Shown one piece after another: positions 8,113 to 16,415 of a DNA stretch of 25,505 bases (its first letter is position 1; each line of letters opens with the position of its first letter). Made by a program: the position numbers and the translations under genes. This DNA comes from a virus. Under the pieces are notes generated by a model. That model did not search any database and was not told the DNA's origin. It saw only the letters and a program-made list of their open reading frames with translations. The stretch is from positions 1 through 25,505 of the IMG/VR virus record IMGVR_UViG_3300021961_000575; one strand, written 5' to 3'.

Positions 8113-8571
8113 CTAAAGTTCAATAATCTCGTGGATTTTAGTTCTTAGCTGCTTTAGCTCGTTTTGTTGAGTTAGCAAAATGGTGTTTTTGTAGTGTTGC
8201 CAGTCAATCTGGAAACGTGTATCTACCACCCCACCATTTAAGCTTTTAATAAGCTCGTTCAGGGCGTTAATTGTATATAGAGTGTTTGATTCTTTTTTAC
8301 GATGAACCAAAATCGTGTTTTCTGGGATGCTAGCTATGTTAGCCATTTCAATATTATACGTTAAAACGTACTCATTGTTATTTTTAACCTCTAGTACAAA
8401 TATCTTATTGTACATCACAGTATAGCTTCTTTGGATAGAGTCTACCAAATCATTTACACCATCTAACGTAGTAAATGTACAAAATAACTTATTATTCAAA
8501 TCTGTGAAGTTTATGGGATTATCTGTCCCATAAATATCATACGGTAGGTCTAAAGTCGTAACTGTTTCCAT
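8113..8571 (-). CDS. Unknown 152-residue protein overlapping the polymerase gene
   Basis: I do not recognise a family. The protein has 152 residues and no membrane segment. The N-terminal half is beta-rich (KIFVLEVKNNNEYVLTYNIE). The C-terminal half looks helical (LYTINALNELIKSL, then a final helix TQQNELKQLRTKIHEIIEL). It starts inside the end of the polymerase gene with a 35-bp overlap (8537-8571) in another frame, so translation is probably coupled. That makes a polymerase partner or a regulator plausible, but nothing in the sequence shows it. The ATG at 8571 is the first in frame. No Shine-Dalgarno sequence precedes it. Confidence 0.75.
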   Translation of the reverse strand: METVTTLDLPYDIYGTDNPINFTDLNNKLFCTFTTLDGVNDLVDSIQRSYTVMYNKIFVLEVKNNNEYVLTYNIEMANIASIPENTILVHRKKESNTLYTINALNELIKSLNGGVVDTRFQIDWQHYKNTILLTQQNELKQLRTKIHEIIEL

Positions 8572-9808
8572 GCGTAACTTTTATTGTTAATTTATGTTTT
8601 TCAAACACTTGATGAATATCTTGCAACACTTGTTGTTCTTCTCTGTCCCAATCAAACAAAAATGAATCATATGTGTATAAAACAATCCTAGTGTTTTTGT
8701 TTTTTAATATTTTAAATATATCCCATAAGATACGTACATTGAATGAAGTTTCCAAGTTTTGGAGTACATAATTCAAAAGCTTTTGAGGATTCATGTTTTC
8801 CAGCTTATCCTTATAATACTCATATCCGGATATAGGACATTTGATAAAACCTTGATATTGGAAAGTATCCCACAAATCATCTACATAGGCTTGAACCTTT
8901 CTAAAAAATTCAAGATTTTTATATTGAGACAAAATTCCTCCATATAGTTGTTGTAGAGTTAGCTTTTTGGCTTCCTGTCTATCAAGTCTATAAACTTCTG
9001 CAAAGTGACTATAAATATCCTTATCACCAAAATCATAGCCAACCAACCTAGATAAAAGAGTAGGATGGTAAGCCGTAATATCAAACTCAACAAGTTTAGA
9101 ATTACGCGCTCTAAACGCTTTCCTACACCCATTTTCTTTATTGAGTGCGGCATAATTTATACCATTAAAATTATTGGAAGGTCGTGTAGTTAACGTTTTT
9201 ATATTGTATTGAGTATACACTACACAACCATTGATGTCCTTATCAAAGTAATCGTTATATAACGTGTTATCCACGAATAAACCGGCACGTTCGATACCAT
9301 TGAATACCCAACTAGCCTTGTCATTGTAAAATTTATTGACTGGTTTATCTATCAAATGTTCTAATTCCTCAAATAGGGCCTCACAATACTCATAGTGTTT
9401 AACAATGGGTACTATCGTGTTTATATCTTGTTTTTGAGGGTATTTGTGGTAGAGGAATTCATGGGCGGGTGTAAATTGTATATACGTAGGGGAGGTTAAT
9501 GTGATGTCAATAAGCTGCTTAAGAGGAAAATAGTGTAGGAACTCTTTTTTGTCCCTACAATAAATTTTTTCTAAGTTCTTAATTAACAAAAATACCTTAT
9601 CCTCAAATAGCTTTTCCTCTACCTCTGTATGGTAGATTGGAAATAGGTAACCTTTATGGTCTTGTATAGGCCTAATGTAGATACAACAGATTGAATTTTC
9701 TGCCGGATGAATAAAAGGTGAGTATGGAATAATTTCAACAAAGGCTTCTTTAACATTTCTGTTTTTGAATGTTTCGAATTGACCTTTATTTTCTATTAAC
9801 CAGAACAC
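8537..9808 (-). CDS. Family A DNA polymerase, compact and divergent
   Basis: Palm domain of a PolI-type polymerase, probably the phage replicative enzyme. Motif A is EFDITAYHP (catalytic D243). Motif B has exact family spacing: R277, K281, L285, Y289, G290 (RQEAKKLTLQQLYGG). Motif C is TYDSFLF (catalytic D381), where HDE is usual. A TTRPSN segment (207-212) matches the usual TGR-S thumb motif. L285 aligns with E. coli PolI Phe762. The first 150 residues (beta-rich, FVEIIPYSPF to YIQF) may be a remnant of a 3'-5' exonuclease fold, but no DxE motif is visible, so proofreading is probably absent. Length is 423 residues, far below PolI (928) and T7 gp5 (704). The start is GTG at 9808, 11 bp after the previous stop, with AAAGG upstream. 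Confidence 0.85.
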   Translation of the reverse strand: MFWLIENKGQFETFKNRNVKEAFVEIIPYSPFIHPAENSICCIYIRPIQDHKGYLFPIYHTEVEEKLFEDKVFLLIKNLEKIYCRDKKEFLHYFPLKQLIDITLTSPTYIQFTPAHEFLYHKYPQKQDINTIVPIVKHYEYCEALFEELEHLIDKPVNKFYNDKASWVFNGIERAGLFVDNTLYNDYFDKDINGCVVYTQYNIKTLTTRPSNNFNGINYAALNKENGCRKAFRARNSKLVEFDITAYHPTLLSRLVGYDFGDKDIYSHFAEVYRLDRQEAKKLTLQQLYGGILSQYKNLEFFRKVQAYVDDLWDTFQYQGFIKCPISGYEYYKDKLENMNPQKLLNYVLQNLETSFNVRILWDIFKILKNKNTRIVLYTYDSFLFDWDREEQQVLQDIHQVFEKHKLTIKVTHGNSYDFRPTV

Positions 9809-9819
9809 TTATTTACCTT

Positions 9820-10440
9820 TTATTTGTAGTACTTAAGATAATCATCTTTTAAGTATCTGCCAAATTTAGGTAAGTTGAATTGTTGTGAAACTAAAACTGT
9901 TATATTTCTATTAACTCTAAACACTTGTTCTTTACCTCCTACTAATCTCCAAGGTAATTTAAATGCTATATATTGTTCATAATATATAGAAGGATCTTTA
10001 GAGATCAATCTATCATATAAATCTTTAGTAAACTCTATGTAAGTGTCTTGGTTTATAGTTTTAGCAAAATATCTTGTAAATTCTCCTGTTTGGTAATCTT
10101 GCTGGGTAGGAGGATTTTGGAGGTTAGTAGGAGCTTCTTTAACTAATTGACTTTGGTTAGTTAGTCTAGTGTAAGCATTATTTTCTAGGCTAGTATCATC
10201 TACAATTACTAAGGTTGCGTTAGCTTTATTAGTAGTAGGTATAGCAGTAGCTTGAGTTAGACCTGTTACAGGAACAATTTCTTGACTATCATTGGAATGA
10301 AGAGCCCCAGTGTAATACCTTCCATTTGATAATTGGTGGTAAGAACCACTAAATGGTAAAGTATTAGATACAAATACAAATTCGTCTGAATTAGCGAATA
10401 GGTTAGGTCTAATTTGATTAGGAGGATAGTATATAGCCAT
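9820..10440 (-). CDS. Unknown protein, probable baseplate or tail component (206 residues)
   Basis: I do not recognise a family. The protein has 206 residues, many Asn, Gln, Thr and Tyr, few charged clusters and no cysteine, the composition seen in the neighbouring virion proteins. The start is YYPPNQIRPNLF, a T/N-rich middle follows, and the C-terminal part is beta/aromatic (YEQYIAFKLPWRLVGG) and ends in a basic/aromatic tail (GRYLKDDYLKYYK). It starts 5 bp after the hub-lysozyme gene, so it is probably co-expressed with it. A baseplate role is inferred from position and composition only. Confidence 0.75.
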   Translation of the reverse strand: MAIYYPPNQIRPNLFANSDEFVFVSNTLPFSGSYHQLSNGRYYTGALHSNDSQEIVPVTGLTQATAIPTTNKANATLVIVDDTSLENNAYTRLTNQSQLVKEAPTNLQNPPTQQDYQTGEFTRYFAKTINQDTYIEFTKDLYDRLISKDPSIYYEQYIAFKLPWRLVGGKEQVFRVNRNITVLVSQQFNLPKFGRYLKDDYLKYYK

Positions 10441-10445
10441 TTTAA

Positions 10446-13400
10446 TTAAGTTCTAAGAAATAAATCTCGTTCAGTATATCTACGTCTTAATAATCCTTTA
10501 ATTGTTTTACCTTGAGCTTTAGAATATTCTAGCAATTTATCAGCTGCTCTATTATAATCACTATTCACTAATAAATTTCTTAAAGAACTACTTCTAGACC
10601 AACCTGTTCCTACATTATAACTAAATGAAACTAAAGCATCATATTCATTTTGATTTAATTTAACAGTACTAGGTAAATTAGCTTTTAAGCTGTCTTCAAA
10701 TTTAACAACAGATGTTCTTAAAAGTTCTGTAGCTACTTTGTCAGATGAAAGAACATCTCCTTTTTGAACTGCTTTTCCATTTTTATAGAAAGTATTACCA
10801 TAACCAATAGTCCATTTATCTCCAGGAATAGGTTGATATGCTTTAAGTCTAAGACCTTCAAAACTTTTAATTAAAGTTAAAGCATTATTACTAAAAGTTA
10901 AATCTTTAATAGGTTTACGAGTTGGATCCTGATCTTCAAATTTTAGTTTAGCTATTTTTATTCCAGTTGCTATTCTTTCTTCTACTTCTGAAGTGTCAGG
11001 TTCACTAGTTGATATAGGATCTTTAAGAGTTATATCTTTAGGAATACTAAGTGACTCAATTTCTGTAGTCCAACTGTCTTTACTAATAGTATGAGATATA
11101 CCCTTAATTAAGAATTGAAGTTTGTCTGGGTAATTTAAAGGTAAAAATTTACTGTCAATAGTAAATGTTTGATAAATTTTCATTCCTGATAAACCATCCA
11201 TTACTAAATTTAGGTTAATAGGAATAAAACCAACTCCACTAGGTGATGCTTTTTTCTCAGCTTCAGCTATAGTTTGAGACCAAAACTTTTGCCAGTTCTT
11301 ATTTAAAGTATTAATTTGGCTAAGTTCATCTTTACTTAAAGTTTTATCATCATACTTTTTAAGTAATGACACATAATTTAAAACATCATCTTTGTATCGA
11401 TCCCAAGCTGTTTTTTCTTCTTTATCTTGAGTTGGATCTTCTTTTACTTTAGCTGTTCTGTCTGTTAAACCTTCATTCCATGATTGCAAAGCTGTAGCGT
11501 TTTCAGTTACAACAGCATTTACTGCTTGGGCCCCAATTGCTAAAGTAGTAGATAATTTATTAGAAACTTCTGTTCTAATACCAAAATCCCTAATAAAACT
11601 ACCATTTAAACCTCTATCTGTAGGTGAAAAAGCATATACTTGGAATTCTGTAGGAGTATTATTTAGATTAAAATCTTCTATTATACCTGGGATAGGTTTA
11701 TCATCAATAAATTTAATAGTGTTTGTTTCTTCGTCTACTACTACATCAATACTATTTACATAACCTAATGATGAATTTATACCTTGACAAATTCCTTGTA
11801 GAAAATTAAATAAGGAAATATTACCTTCACTATCAACATTAGACTTTAAAGTTTCTACTAACCAAGATAAATTTAAGAATATATTCATTAATTTACCAGC
11901 GTTAGCATTTTTATCACTAGTAAATTCTACATCACTTGGTAATTCTAAAAGGTCAATAGTATCTGTACTATTTATAGTTTCTAAATCAGGAAATTTGATA
12001 TTACGAGTAATTACTTTAGTCCAGTCTGTAGCTACAGAATATTTATTTTTATAGATAAGATTATCAGCTACACTTAAATCAAATTTTAATGCTTTGGTTT
12101 TTTTATCACCATTAACATTATTAAAAATAAGATTGTCTTGAATCCACCTTAATAAGGTTCTAAATTTTATATAATAATTACCTTCACTTTGACCTTCCCA
12201 ATTAACTCTACAAGCGTAAGTTGTATTACCATCTTTTAAAACTGAAACAACTGAAGTTGTTTGTCCTTTTCGTTTAGTAATAGTTATAGCTTTAGTTGAA
12301 TCTAATTCTAGTTGTATACCTGTATATAAGAAATAAGTTAAGGAATTAAGACCAGCGTTGGTTGCTACAACACCACTTGGACTTGTAATATTAGATTCAG
12401 TTATTGGGGTGGCTGAAACTATATTGGCGTTTCTAGTTATAAAAGCTAGTATAGCTTCATCATCATAATTAGAGGAACCTCCTTGGGATGAATATAAAGT
12501 TTTATTAGTAGAAGGATCAACTACAAACTTAGAAGATTGAGCTGTTCCTGCTCCTGCTGCTCCTGAGGATTGGGAAATTCTAGTGACATTAACCTTAGCT
12601 TGAGTTCCATTAACATTAATATTACCATCATTTTGAATATTTCTTAGTTGGTCTTTAACTCCATCAAGTACTTCTTGGAAGCTATCTGAGGTTAGAATAG
12701 TGCCTTTACCTGTAATATCATTTAAAGTTAATGATTCAATAATATCACCTACACTAACTAAATTTATACTAATATCATAAGTACCATCAGGATTAAATGA
12801 CCAATTAAAGTTAGTTATTTTACCATACAAAGCATCATAGTTTCCACTTAAATTTTCTCTACTTTGTCTTATAGTTGGTAAAATATTTCCACTGTCTAAA
12901 GAACCATTTAAAAATCCATTAGCTAAAGTTCTTCTTATTTGAGGAACTACTTCACCATTATTATTTAAATAATTAGCTCCCCAACCCCATTCTAATAAAA
13001 CAGTATATCCTAGTCTTAAATAAAGAGCATCAATTATATTTAGTTGTGTTTTATTATATGCTTTAACTTGAATAGTGGCTGTTTTTAGAGAACCTCTGTT
13101 TTTATAACTAACTGTGGCTGAGGTTATACCAGGCATTGGAACTTGACCAAATTCAAGTCCTCCTAAACCATAAGCAGAGCTACCTAAAATTGATTGGTCA
13201 TTATTTAAACCAGCTTTTAAGTTAAAAACATCTTGACCATCACTATTGAGTCCTTGAAATTCAGAAGTACCAGCAAATAATACAAAAGTTTTAGCTAAAT
13301 TTTCTCCAGCTAAACTTTCAGGTAAACCTAATTTTTTAAGTTTATCTGCTGTTATATCAACACTAGATATTAATTTAGCAAAGGGTTGTTTATTATAAAG

Positions 13401-13520
13401 ATATTGTTGTCTATCTTCTATAAAACCTTGACTTGGATTAGCCTCAGACCCATAAAATCTTTGTCTTACATTGACTTGGGTTGCTACATAATCATCAAAA
13501 CTTTCACCTATTAAATTCAT
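10446..13520 (-). CDS. Baseplate hub protein with C-terminal GH24 lysozyme domain
   Basis: A large (1024-residue) hub protein that probably combines structural hub functions with local peptidoglycan digestion during injection, as gp5 with gp27 does in T4. The first 870 residues are beta-rich with N/S/T-rich loops and a conserved-looking region LEFGQVPMPGITSATVSY to VLLEWGWG. Residues 876-1024 (about 10449-10895) are a T4-lysozyme-like GH24 domain: SFEGLRLKAY with catalytic E888, then GDKWTIGYGNT, NEYDALVSFSYNVGTG and LLRRRYTERDLFL. The Asp usually nine residues after the Glu is replaced; D901 four residues later may substitute. No beta-helix spike repeats follow the lysozyme. The ATG overlaps the previous stop (ATGA). 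The LysM-like gene upstream and tape measure further up fit a baseplate cluster. Confidence 0.85.
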   Translation of the reverse strand: MNLIGESFDDYVATQVNVRQRFYGSEANPSQGFIEDRQQYLYNKQPFAKLISSVDITADKLKKLGLPESLAGENLAKTFVLFAGTSEFQGLNSDGQDVFNLKAGLNNDQSILGSSAYGLGGLEFGQVPMPGITSATVSYKNRGSLKTATIQVKAYNKTQLNIIDALYLRLGYTVLLEWGWGANYLNNNGEVVPQIRRTLANGFLNGSLDSGNILPTIRQSRENLSGNYDALYGKITNFNWSFNPDGTYDISINLVSVGDIIESLTLNDITGKGTILTSDSFQEVLDGVKDQLRNIQNDGNINVNGTQAKVNVTRISQSSGAAGAGTAQSSKFVVDPSTNKTLYSSQGGSSNYDDEAILAFITRNANIVSATPITESNITSPSGVVATNAGLNSLTYFLYTGIQLELDSTKAITITKRKGQTTSVVSVLKDGNTTYACRVNWEGQSEGNYYIKFRTLLRWIQDNLIFNNVNGDKKTKALKFDLSVADNLIYKNKYSVATDWTKVITRNIKFPDLETINSTDTIDLLELPSDVEFTSDKNANAGKLMNIFLNLSWLVETLKSNVDSEGNISLFNFLQGICQGINSSLGYVNSIDVVVDEETNTIKFIDDKPIPGIIEDFNLNNTPTEFQVYAFSPTDRGLNGSFIRDFGIRTEVSNKLSTTLAIGAQAVNAVVTENATALQSWNEGLTDRTAKVKEDPTQDKEEKTAWDRYKDDVLNYVSLLKKYDDKTLSKDELSQINTLNKNWQKFWSQTIAEAEKKASPSGVGFIPINLNLVMDGLSGMKIYQTFTIDSKFLPLNYPDKLQFLIKGISHTISKDSWTTEIESLSIPKDITLKDPISTSEPDTSEVEERIATGIKIAKLKFEDQDPTRKPIKDLTFSNNALTLIKSFEGLRLKAYQPIPGDKWTIGYGNTFYKNGKAVQKGDVLSSDKVATELLRTSVVKFEDSLKANLPSTVKLNQNEYDALVSFSYNVGTGWSRSSSLRNLLVNSDYNRAADKLLEYSKAQGKTIKGLLRRRYTERDLFLRT

Positions 13521-13816
13521 GAGTTAATAGCTTCAAAATTGTTTATTGCTTGAGTTGTATCGGATGGGATTCTCAATTGAACACCCTCAGGTAAATATAG
13601 ACTATTTTGAGGAATGTTATTGTTAGCTGTAGAAATAATCCACCATAAAGATGAATCACTATAATATTGGTTAGCTAAAATATCAAATCTATCTCCTTTA
13701 TTTGAAATAACATAGATGTCATTTGGGTTTAAAGGAATTTCAGGATACTTAACTGTCTGGTAAATAGTTTTACCAGTTGCTGTTCTAGTAGTTGGGATAG
13801 TTTGATAACGATTCAT
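13517..13816 (-). CDS. LysM-like baseplate protein, T4 gp53-like
   Basis: Small (99-residue) protein with a LysM-type fold in residues about 33-85: YVISNKGDRFDILANQYY, SLWWIISTAN, then LYLPEGVQLRIP. The pattern of a turn after KGD, an aromatic-rich helix pair and a final LxxGxxLxIP strand is typical of LysM-like proteins in contractile tails, such as T4 gp53, which join the baseplate wedge or hub and the tube. There is no signal peptide, so it is a virion part rather than a secreted wall-binding protein. It lies 1 bp after the gp48/gp54-like gene and overlaps the hub-lysozyme start by 4 bp, fitting coordinated assembly. Confidence 0.78.
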   Translation of the reverse strand: MNRYQTIPTTRTATGKTIYQTVKYPEIPLNPNDIYVISNKGDRFDILANQYYSDSSLWWIISTANNNIPQNSLYLPEGVQLRIPSDTTQAINNFEAINS

Positions 13817-13817
13817 T

Positions 13818-16028
13818 TTAGTAGTTTCTAAATGTATTACCTTGTCTTGTTACAGCTATATAGTTTTCAGTTTGTTGTACTAAGTATCCTTCATTATTAG
13901 TTAAACCAGCATCAACAGCAGGTAAGAAATTAACATCTCTCTTATTAGCAATTAATCCTTTAGAGAAGGCTTGTTCATCTTTTGGAGTATCGTAAGGTAA
14001 TATAACTCCTTTAGGTTTCCTAGCTAAGAATTCAGGAATTGGAGTAAATGTCATAGATACATCTATCATTTTAGGTAATTCAAATACTCCTGGGTTGCCT
14101 TCTCTTTCTTTTACACTTGGAGTAGTTTGTAAACTATCACCATAAGCATCAATACCAATTTCCCAACCAGCATCAAAATTAGCGGTATAAGTTAAGCTAC
14201 TTATAAAACCAGGTTGGTCAAATAAATAAGCTCCAACAGTTAACTCAACTAAAGAACCTCTCATGTAACCTGCTGAACTATAGTCAGGCATAGTATTTGC
14301 TGCTAAATAATTTAGCTTTTTATACATTGGTAATAATTCTTGAACTGATTGAGCCATGACAGTCCAAGATAATGTTACCTGACGAGTAAATCCAGAGTAA
14401 GTGTAAAGTTTATCACCTCTACCTACATAAGAGATAGTATTCCATTCTGGGTTGTAGTTGTCTACAAAAGAATTTAAGAATGCTCTAAAATGCATAAAAT
14501 CCTTTAAAGAAGGATTATCATTGTTTATAGCTGCTATTCTAAATTTAACTAGATCATTTAATGGGCCTCCAACGTCAGTTTGTTTAGGATTAACGTTAGT
14601 AGATCTATAAATTGGAAAGGCATTAATAGTATCAAGAGCATTAATACCTTTACCATTATTACTATAATCTATACCTTTACTATAGTCAAATCTGTTGTAA
14701 GTGGGGCTACCCGGATTTCCTAAATTAACTCTGTTTTCAATGTTTTTAGTAGTGTAGTCTGGGGCTGCAGATATAGTATTAGATACATATTTACCATTTT
14801 CTTTAGGTAAAGAAGCATATAATTCTTTTCTAAAATCTCTTAATGTGGTATTATAACGGGCATACCCTATAGTATTATTAGAAGAAAATGAACCTGTATT
14901 ACTAGCCTCAATTAATTGATCTTGAGTAAGAGTTAGTACACCACTAGGTGTGCCATCTGTAGCTCTGTTATTATAGGAATTAGTATTAGTAGATTTAGTA
15001 GAAGTTGAAGTTCCATCTACTTCACTTATAGCATTGTAAGTGTTGTTAAATTCAGCAATAGATGAAACAAAACCCCCTATATTATTAAGTAAAAGTTGAC
15101 CTTTAGCTAAAGTATATGTTTTACTAACACCATAATTACCTACTATTCTACTTAAATTTAAAACAGGTGGTAGAGCTATAACTGATTCAGGGTTAAATAA
15201 GAGAGCTTCTGAAGTGATTCGAGCTTCTTCTGATTCACCCTTTCCATTTATAAGAAAATTTAAATCAGTACGTCTATTAGAAGACGTATTGCTATTAGTA
15301 TCTGTAAATGGAGTTGATAAAGTATTAAACGCATATAAATATTTTTTAACTTTATCATTATTAACACCTGTTCTTAAATAACCTCCACCAGGATTTCCAG
15401 CAAATCCTATAACAGTGTTACCTATACCTAATTCGGCACCTGGACCCCCTGTATATGATAAAATTTCATTATTTGAAGGTGAAATAGTTAGAGATCTGTT
15501 ATTAGTGGCAACACCTGTTAAGATTTTGCTATTATATAGTTGAGCTAATCTATTTGTATTATAATCTTCTGCTCCATTATCACCTGCTGTAAATTCAGGT
15601 TGTAATTTTTCTAAGTAGGTTCTTTGGGTTTGTTTTTCAAAGTAAGCTCCAATGCCTACACCTGCTACACTAGCTAATGTACTTAAAGGATTATATAAAC
15701 CATCATTTAAAGGACCAACAGTATTTTGTTCTCGAACTCCAATACGAGACAAAAGCTCTTGTTTTCCTATAAATAAAAGTCCTTGAGGGGATGTTAAGAA
15801 TTTACCTACTCTAACCTCATCCTGAATTATAGCTCTAGGAAGACCAAATCCTCCTCTAAAGAAATCCGTTACATTACCACCAACACCACCTAAAGGAGGC
15901 AATCCACTAATTAACTGATAGCCGTTACTTTCAGGCTCATCAGGAATTTGTGTGATTACATAAGGTGCTTGAGTATATGTTTCGTACTTTAGAGACTTAA
16001 GATTAGTCGTTGAGGTTATTAAGGGCAT
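13818..16028 (-). CDS. Baseplate structural protein, possibly gp48/gp54-like tube initiator
   Basis: A 736-residue virion protein. Residues 544-665 hold a recognisable tube-like pattern: YSGFTRQVTLSWTVMAQSV, ELLPMYKKLNYLAANTMPDY, GYMRGSLVELTVGAYL and PGFISSLTYT. This resembles the tube-fold proteins gp48 and gp54 that cap the T4 baseplate and start tube growth. The first 540 residues are N/T/S-rich with glycine-rich segments and no recognised domain. It is much longer than gp48 (364) or gp54 (320), so it may carry extra baseplate domains or combine roles. It lies 18 bp after the 109-residue gene and 1 bp before the LysM-like gene. The baseplate assignment is fairly safe; the precise counterpart is an inference. 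Confidence 0.65.
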   Translation of the reverse strand: MPLITSTTNLKSLKYETYTQAPYVITQIPDEPESNGYQLISGLPPLGGVGGNVTDFFRGGFGLPRAIIQDEVRVGKFLTSPQGLLFIGKQELLSRIGVREQNTVGPLNDGLYNPLSTLASVAGVGIGAYFEKQTQRTYLEKLQPEFTAGDNGAEDYNTNRLAQLYNSKILTGVATNNRSLTISPSNNEILSYTGGPGAELGIGNTVIGFAGNPGGGYLRTGVNNDKVKKYLYAFNTLSTPFTDTNSNTSSNRRTDLNFLINGKGESEEARITSEALLFNPESVIALPPVLNLSRIVGNYGVSKTYTLAKGQLLLNNIGGFVSSIAEFNNTYNAISEVDGTSTSTKSTNTNSYNNRATDGTPSGVLTLTQDQLIEASNTGSFSSNNTIGYARYNTTLRDFRKELYASLPKENGKYVSNTISAAPDYTTKNIENRVNLGNPGSPTYNRFDYSKGIDYSNNGKGINALDTINAFPIYRSTNVNPKQTDVGGPLNDLVKFRIAAINNDNPSLKDFMHFRAFLNSFVDNYNPEWNTISYVGRGDKLYTYSGFTRQVTLSWTVMAQSVQELLPMYKKLNYLAANTMPDYSSAGYMRGSLVELTVGAYLFDQPGFISSLTYTANFDAGWEIGIDAYGDSLQTTPSVKEREGNPGVFELPKMIDVSMTFTPIPEFLARKPKGVILPYDTPKDEQAFSKGLIANKRDVNFLPAVDAGLTNNEGYLVQQTENYIAVTRQGNTFRNY

Positions 16029-16046
16029 ACTTAACCATTAAGACTA

Positions 16047-16376
16047 TTAAAGTCCGTTTACTAAAAATCCTCTGCCTTCTGGGGCGCCTAACTTATATCT
16101 ATTTGATGTTAACTCACCATTAGAAAAATCTAATTGGGTTGGTGGAGGTAAAACAATTGTAGCTGCTTTTTGTGGGCCATCATATCTGAAATAATCTGCT
16201 TTTTGGATTTGCAAATTTGGATTTCCATCTAATGAGTAACCATCAGTTGGGTTAGTTGGTCCAGCCCAGTGCATTTGGGTTTGAGTTTTTTCAGTATTTT
16301 TTAATGGAATAGGAGTATTACCATCCCAGAAAGTTAAATCTGAACCTTGTACTTGGAGTTTGTTTAGTAATGACAT
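16047..16376 (-). CDS. Unknown small tail-region protein (109 residues)
   Basis: I do not recognise it. It is 109 residues, proline- and asparagine-rich and probably extended (GPTNPTDGYSLDGNPNLQ, then VLPPPTQLDFSNGE), ending in GRGFLVNGL. No cysteine, membrane segment or coiled coil is seen. It lies between the tape measure and the gp48/gp54-like gene, so a small structural or assembly role in the baseplate is likely. It has its own ATATTTATAAT motif 22 bp before the ATG, in the gap after the tape measure stop, suggesting a separate promoter for the baseplate block. Confidence 0.72.
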   Translation of the reverse strand: MSLLNKLQVQGSDLTFWDGNTPIPLKNTEKTQTQMHWAGPTNPTDGYSLDGNPNLQIQKADYFRYDGPQKAATIVLPPPTQLDFSNGELTSNRYKLGAPEGRGFLVNGL

Positions 16377-16398
16377 ATCTAAATTAATTTAGGGTTTG

Positions 16399-16409
16399 AT
16401 TATAAATAT
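16399..16409 (-). promoter_or_regulatory. Putative phage promoter motif before the baseplate block
   Basis: The coding strand reads ATATTTATAAT, an exact copy, 22 bp before the ATG of the 109-residue gene. It lies in the 39-bp gap after the tape measure gene. The 109-residue gene and the baseplate genes after it would be transcribed from here. Confidence 0.5.
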
Positions 16410-16415
16410 TAACCT

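Noticed and set aside
8959-9153. Minus-strand 64-codon frame with hydrophobic residues inside the polymerase gene
   Set aside because: It could look like a small membrane protein, but it overlaps motifs A and B of the polymerase in another frame, so composition explains it.
9008-9808. Functional 3'-5' exonuclease domain at the polymerase N-terminus
   Set aside because: The beta-rich pattern hints at a related fold, but I see no DxE or other exonuclease motifs, so activity is not claimed.
10446-13520. Separate lysozyme gene (endolysin)
   Set aside because: The GH24 domain is in frame with the hub protein, without a stop, start-site spacing or promoter between them, so it is a domain and not a separate gene.
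15330-15345. Internal copies of TATAAATAT (also near 3681 and 9008) as promoters
   Set aside because: They lie inside long genes with no gene start nearby. Roughly one chance copy per strand is expected in this AT-rich sequence.
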